Assembly: GCA_028686145.1 (NCBI GenBank) | Contig: JAQUCQ010000122.1 | Span: 1 to 8,885, forward strand | DNA: 8,885 nt | DNA from: Desulfuromonadaceae bacterium | GTDB taxonomy: Bacteria; Desulfobacterota; Desulfuromonadia; Geobacterales; Pseudopelobacteraceae | Direction of reading: 5' to 3' | Shown here: positions 6,404 through 8,885 of the stretch, one piece after another | Layout of the letters: each line of letters opens with the position of its first letter | Numbering within the stretch: position 1 is the first letter of the stretch | Notes under the pieces: generated by a model | Told to the model about the DNA's origin: nothing | The model's database searches: none | Seen by the model: only the letters and a program-made list of their open reading frames with translations | Program-made: the position numbers and the translations under genes

Positions 6404-8023
6404 TTACCTGCGCTTTCCAGTACCGGATTTCCCCTTCTCAAAGCTGGGTAGAATCGCCTTGAAAAATGCATTCTTGAAAAGCTCCACGACAATCTGCAGG
6501 GAGCTTGTTTCAGGGTTTCCCACCGGCCCCTTGATATCTACCCTGGTGGCGACCTCCTGATGTGACCTGTTTTCGAGAATTTTGGAGACTCCACCAACCA
6601 GCATCTCGTACATTTGATGGGGCACTCCCCTGCCCTTATCTTTTTGTGAGTCATACACATCCATATCCCTGATGAACGGTTTCATATAACCGGAAATAGT
6701 ACCATTTTTAACATGTAACTCTGTAATGAGAGAGAATACTCCGGCAGATACATCAAAATCACCGTAGGAAAGCAGCACGTCGTTCATCGCCGTCATTTGG
6801 CTATCATCGATTTTAACGTAAAGGTCGAGATAAGATCCCGCCTTCTCCGGCCTGAAAGCAGCAGATGCCGTTGTTATCCCACTTCCCATAAATTTTGCTT
6901 TAAGTTCCACCTGCGCAGTACCATGAGATGATTGATTGGAAAAATTCTTCGCTTGGAGATCGGCATCGGAGAAGAAAATACGGTACGGTTTGCGTGCAGC
7001 CTTATTCACTATCCCGATGGTGCATCCGGTCAGGCTCACCTGATCGGCGATTAACAGAATACCGGGTTTGTCGACCAGCTCCCTCGCTTTCTTTTCTGCC
7101 ATGAGCGCGCGTTTTTTTTCAACACCGGCAGTCAGCTGCGAATGTATGTAGTCAATGTTCATCCGCTGGATTTCCAGGTTTTTCAGGTGAGCAATTTTTA
7201 CCGTTGGCGCAAACTCGGCGTCGCCGGATGCACTGAGCTGACCTCCATGAATGGAGAAGTTCAAGCCTGGGATAGCCGTATTAAAATAATCAACCGGAAC
7301 TTTTTCCAGCTTGATTTGCCCTTTTATGCCCGGAAACGGCTTGGCGAGAAAATTTGCAGCACCGTCGATACTGCCCTGCCCGGTGCCAAAGATTGCCGTA
7401 TCAAGATGGAACGAGGAGGGATAAACCTGATCCGGCAGATGGATGTTGCGGATATTTTTAGCCTGGAGGTTAAAATGGCTCAGAATGAGCGGTCTCTTCT
7501 GGTCAGTGCCGATATAGACAATGTCGGCGTTGTAGATTTTCAAAGAGTTTATTTTGAGCGGATAGATATCCTCCACCGCCTGTTGCCAGCCGCGCTCCTT
7601 GATTGGGACAGTGCTGTCCACTTCACTGCGCAGCTGCAGCAGGTTGATGTTAATTTTCGGCTCGATCAGCTTAAATTCGGCGACGAGCTTGCCTGCGAGG
7701 ATCCCGCTCCAGTTGACACTGGCTTTGAGAAGAGGAAATGAAACGACAGGATGATCGGGATGGGCCTGCTGAATAACGGTCATTTTTTTTAAGGAGATGG
7801 ACAGGTCCAGCAACTGGACATGCAACGACGGTAAACGGACAGTGTACCCTTTAAGGTCACGGTTCAAATTTGTCTCTGTAATTCTGCGCAGAGGTTCATC
7901 GAGAAGAAAAGATGCCAAAAAGAGAACAACAGCAACGGCGGCCGGGATACCAAAAACCCAACGGAGCGCCTTGGAGCCGAGAACTCTTTTAAATCTGGAC
8001 TTTTCTCCTTCATTCTCCGCCAT
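6404..8023 (-). CDS. DUF748 (AsmA-like) inner-membrane-anchored protein
   Basis: A 539-aa protein with a positively charged N-terminus, one membrane helix at about 22-41 (WVFGIPAAVAVVLFLASFLL) and a long periplasmic domain. The segment after the helix (NLNRDLKGYTVRLPSLHVQL, 52-71, then LDLSISLKKMTVIQ) is the start of the DUF748 repeat. The region VGGVSKILENR...VATRVDIKGPVGNPE and the ending LFKNAFFKAILPSFE are the family's usual C-terminus, so the gene is complete. DUF748 belongs to the AsmA-like group, whose members are linked to outer-membrane lipid transport and envelope integrity; the role of this member is unknown. The start at 8023 follows a weak AGAAGAG. The stop lies 26 bp before the first codon of the slipin relict, with no room for the missing 5' end of slipin. 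Confidence 0.88.
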   Translation of the reverse strand: MAENEGEKSRFKRVLGSKALRWVFGIPAAVAVVLFLASFLLDEPLRRITETNLNRDLKGYTVRLPSLHVQLLDLSISLKKMTVIQQAHPDHPVVSFPLLKASVNWSGILAGKLVAEFKLIEPKININLLQLRSEVDSTVPIKERGWQQAVEDIYPLKINSLKIYNADIVYIGTDQKRPLILSHFNLQAKNIRNIHLPDQVYPSSFHLDTAIFGTGQGSIDGAANFLAKPFPGIKGQIKLEKVPVDYFNTAIPGLNFSIHGGQLSASGDAEFAPTVKIAHLKNLEIQRMNIDYIHSQLTAGVEKKRALMAEKKARELVDKPGILLIADQVSLTGCTIGIVNKAARKPYRIFFSDADLQAKNFSNQSSHGTAQVELKAKFMGSGITTASAAFRPEKAGSYLDLYVKIDDSQMTAMNDVLLSYGDFDVSAGVFSLITELHVKNGTISGYMKPFIRDMDVYDSQKDKGRGVPHQMYEMLVGGVSKILENRSHQEVATRVDIKGPVGNPETSSLQIVVELFKNAFFKAILPSFEKGKSGTGKRR

Positions 8024-8150
8024 AATTCACTCTTCTCAGTCAGGAATATTTGCTCCCGCTACGGATCATTGGCATATTACATAGCCACTTTCTCCCCGAT
8101 TTCCATTTACCTCTGATCTGTCGTTCCTTGGACCAGGCAGACGAACATTG
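8024..8150 (-). other. Gap upstream of the DUF748 gene
   Basis: Between the lipoprotein stop and the DUF748 start I see no gene and no strong terminator or promoter. Read-through from the lipoprotein promoter is possible. Confidence 0.4.
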
Positions 8151-8321
8151 TTAGTAACGATCACCACGATCGTCATGTCGGTCTCTGTGATTATCACCAT
8201 AACCTCTTTCATGAGATCTTCCACGATAATTGCCGTCGTCTACCGGTACCAAGAGACAACCCGACAACGTCGAGATTGCCAAAAACAGAAGTGTCATACT
8301 AATAAATAGTGATCTTTTCAT
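8151..8321 (-). CDS. Small His/Arg/Asp-rich lipoprotein (56 aa)
   Basis: MKRSLFISMTLLFLAISTLS followed by GC is a textbook lipoprotein signal: two basic residues, a hydrophobic core of about 16 residues, and the lipobox LSGC with Cys22 as the lipid-modified residue. The mature part is about 35 residues and very hydrophilic. It consists mainly of Gly, Arg, His, Asp and Tyr (for example HERGYGDNHRDRHDDRGDRY at the end). This composition resembles short envelope lipoproteins of unknown function; metal binding by the histidines is only a guess. Leu and Val at +2/+3 of the mature protein do not give the Asp+2 inner-membrane retention signal, so the outer membrane is likely. AAGGAAGG lies 8 nt before the ATG, and a good extended -10 promoter lies just upstream. 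No specific family is recognised. Confidence 0.85.
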   Translation of the reverse strand: MKRSLFISMTLLFLAISTLSGCLLVPVDDGNYRGRSHERGYGDNHRDRHDDRGDRY

Positions 8322-8364
8322 ATGCCACACCTTCCTTTCCTGCTAATGAATATCCTACGACTTT

Positions 8365-8373
8365 ATTATACCA
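8365..8373 (-). promoter_or_regulatory. Extended -10 promoter of the lipoprotein gene
   Basis: The minus strand reads TGGTATAAT (8373-8365), a perfect TGnTATAAT extended -10 element. No good -35 lies 17 bp upstream, as is common for extended -10 promoters. Initiation near 8358 would give a leader of roughly 37 nt before the ATG at 8321. It sits in the 66-bp gap after the 54-aa membrane protein, so the lipoprotein can be transcribed on its own. Confidence 0.6.
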
Positions 8374-8387
8374 TCATTCTGAAGAAA

Positions 8388-8552
8388 TTAGTCCCTCGTG
8401 CGGGTACGGGTCACCCCGGTCAGAATTGCGACGCCGATAAATATGACAACGGTAATCATTATATAGAGTGTGCTTACCTTTGCGACAACAAGTGCCCAGG
8501 CAATGCCGCCGATTATAAAAGCAAATCCGATGAGATAAATTATTAAGGACAT
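8388..8552 (-). CDS. Small two-helix membrane protein (54 aa)
   Basis: A 54-codon gene reading MSLIIYLIGFAFIIGGIAWA, LVVAKVSTLYIMITVVIFIG, VAILTGVTRTRTRD. It has two hydrophobic helices, at about 2-24 and 29-47, joined by a short KVST turn. A basic tail (RTRTRD) should lie in the cytoplasm by the positive-inside rule. GGGAGG (8565-8560) 7 nt before the ATG is a strong ribosome binding site, which supports translation. Its neighbour on the same strand is a small lipoprotein 66 bp downstream. Small proteins of this shape are common in proteobacterial stress clusters and usually have no assigned function; I do not recognise a named family. Confidence 0.78.
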   Translation of the reverse strand: MSLIIYLIGFAFIIGGIAWALVVAKVSTLYIMITVVIFIGVAILTGVTRTRTRD

Positions 8553-8885
8553 TTCGTTGCCTCCCGGCTGGATTCAGCTTCTGTTGGTTCGTAATCTACC
8601 GTTATTTTCATACTGTGATGGGATATTACGCAACTAACATGCCAGATACAGATTTGAAAAAGATGGGGAGTCAATAGTCTGATTATATAATAGTTTAAAT
8701 CAGGATAGTTGTACGGTGGAGGGGATCTTTGTAACGAGCATTCGATCTATTTATTACGCTACCGTCATATATGACGGAAACCATAGACGCTTTTCGGTAA
8801 AACGCTAATCGAAACTTCAGACAATAGGGGTCACATCAGAATTCGGATTATAAAACACGCTAAGGATTTAGTAGCGGTCGCATGA
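8553..8885. other. Non-coding region upstream of the small membrane protein gene
   Basis: These 333 bp contain no convincing gene on either strand; frames are short and interrupted. The stretch is clearly richer in A and T than the genes beside it. On the minus strand TTGACT followed at 17 bp by CTGTAT (about 8673-8645) and a TATAAT within ATTATATAATCAG (about 8690) are weak promoter possibilities for the small membrane protein gene. The palindrome at 8762-8777 is listed separately. The next gene to the right is outside the window. Confidence 0.5.
8762..8777. repeat. Perfect 16-bp palindrome CCGTCATATATGACGG
   Basis: All eight base pairs of the two half-sites CCGTCATA/TATGACGG match with no spacer, and symmetry ends exactly at 8762 and 8777. 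It lies in the A+T-rich non-coding stretch about 210 bp upstream of the 54-aa membrane protein gene. The lack of a loop argues against an RNA terminator and in favour of a binding site for a dimeric DNA-binding protein. I do not recognise it as the site of a particular regulator. Confidence 0.6.

Noticed and set aside
7142..7741. Open frame of 199 codons on the plus strand opposite the DUF748 gene
   Set aside because: It resembles no protein I recognise, and the opposite strand encodes a complete DUF748 protein with its expected motifs.
8543..8611. 22-codon minus-strand frame (starts MKITVDYEPTEAE) overlapping the start of the 54-aa membrane protein
   Set aside because: There is no ribosome binding site before its ATG and no family resemblance; it may be chance, though a leader peptide cannot be excluded.
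8795..8865. Repeated CGCTAA words, each after a run of A, near the right end
   Set aside because: There are only two imperfect copies with irregular spacing, too few to call a repeat array or regulator site.

Overview
The window looks like a proteobacterial chromosome segment. It carries the tail of a respiratory formate dehydrogenase operon in the fdoI-fdhE order known from E. coli, followed by oppositely oriented carbon-metabolism and envelope genes. I cannot fix the genus; a gamma- or betaproteobacterium is most likely, and a Desulfuromonas/Geobacter-type host is not excluded.

Layout. Bases 1-1360, plus strand: the 3' part of the formate dehydrogenase cytochrome b subunit (fdnI/fdoI type), overlapping by 4 bp with fdhE, which is split by a one-base frameshift near 855-857. 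From 1445 to 8552 everything recognisable lies on the minus strand and runs towards fdhE. In transcription order (right to left) these are: a 54-aa two-helix membrane protein, a 56-aa lipoprotein, a DUF748 (AsmA-like) protein, a stomatin-like slipin lacking its N-terminus, a short-chain dehydrogenase, a 22-codon N-terminal stub of phosphoglycerate mutase (gpmA), an L-lactate dehydrogenase, a fragment resembling SpoIIAA-like (STAS-type) proteins, a complete phosphoglucomutase, an internal scrap of an NhaP-type Na+/H+ antiporter, and the C-terminal tail of an MscS-type mechanosensitive channel. Bases 8553-8885 hold no gene but include a perfect 16-bp palindrome.

Reading. The four long genes on the minus strand (pgm, ldh, the SDR, the DUF748 gene) look complete, with the motifs expected of their families. 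The gaps between several of them contain pieces of other genes: nhaP, mscS, a spoIIAA-like gene, gpmA and the 5' end of slipin have lost most or part of their length. With the fdhE frameshift this suggests an island of sugar-phosphate/fermentation genes mixed with envelope and osmotic-stress genes that is being eroded by deletions and indels. Several relicts are identified from short matches read by eye, so they need a database comparison. I did not find a convincing undescribed multi-gene system; the relict pattern is the most unusual feature of the window.
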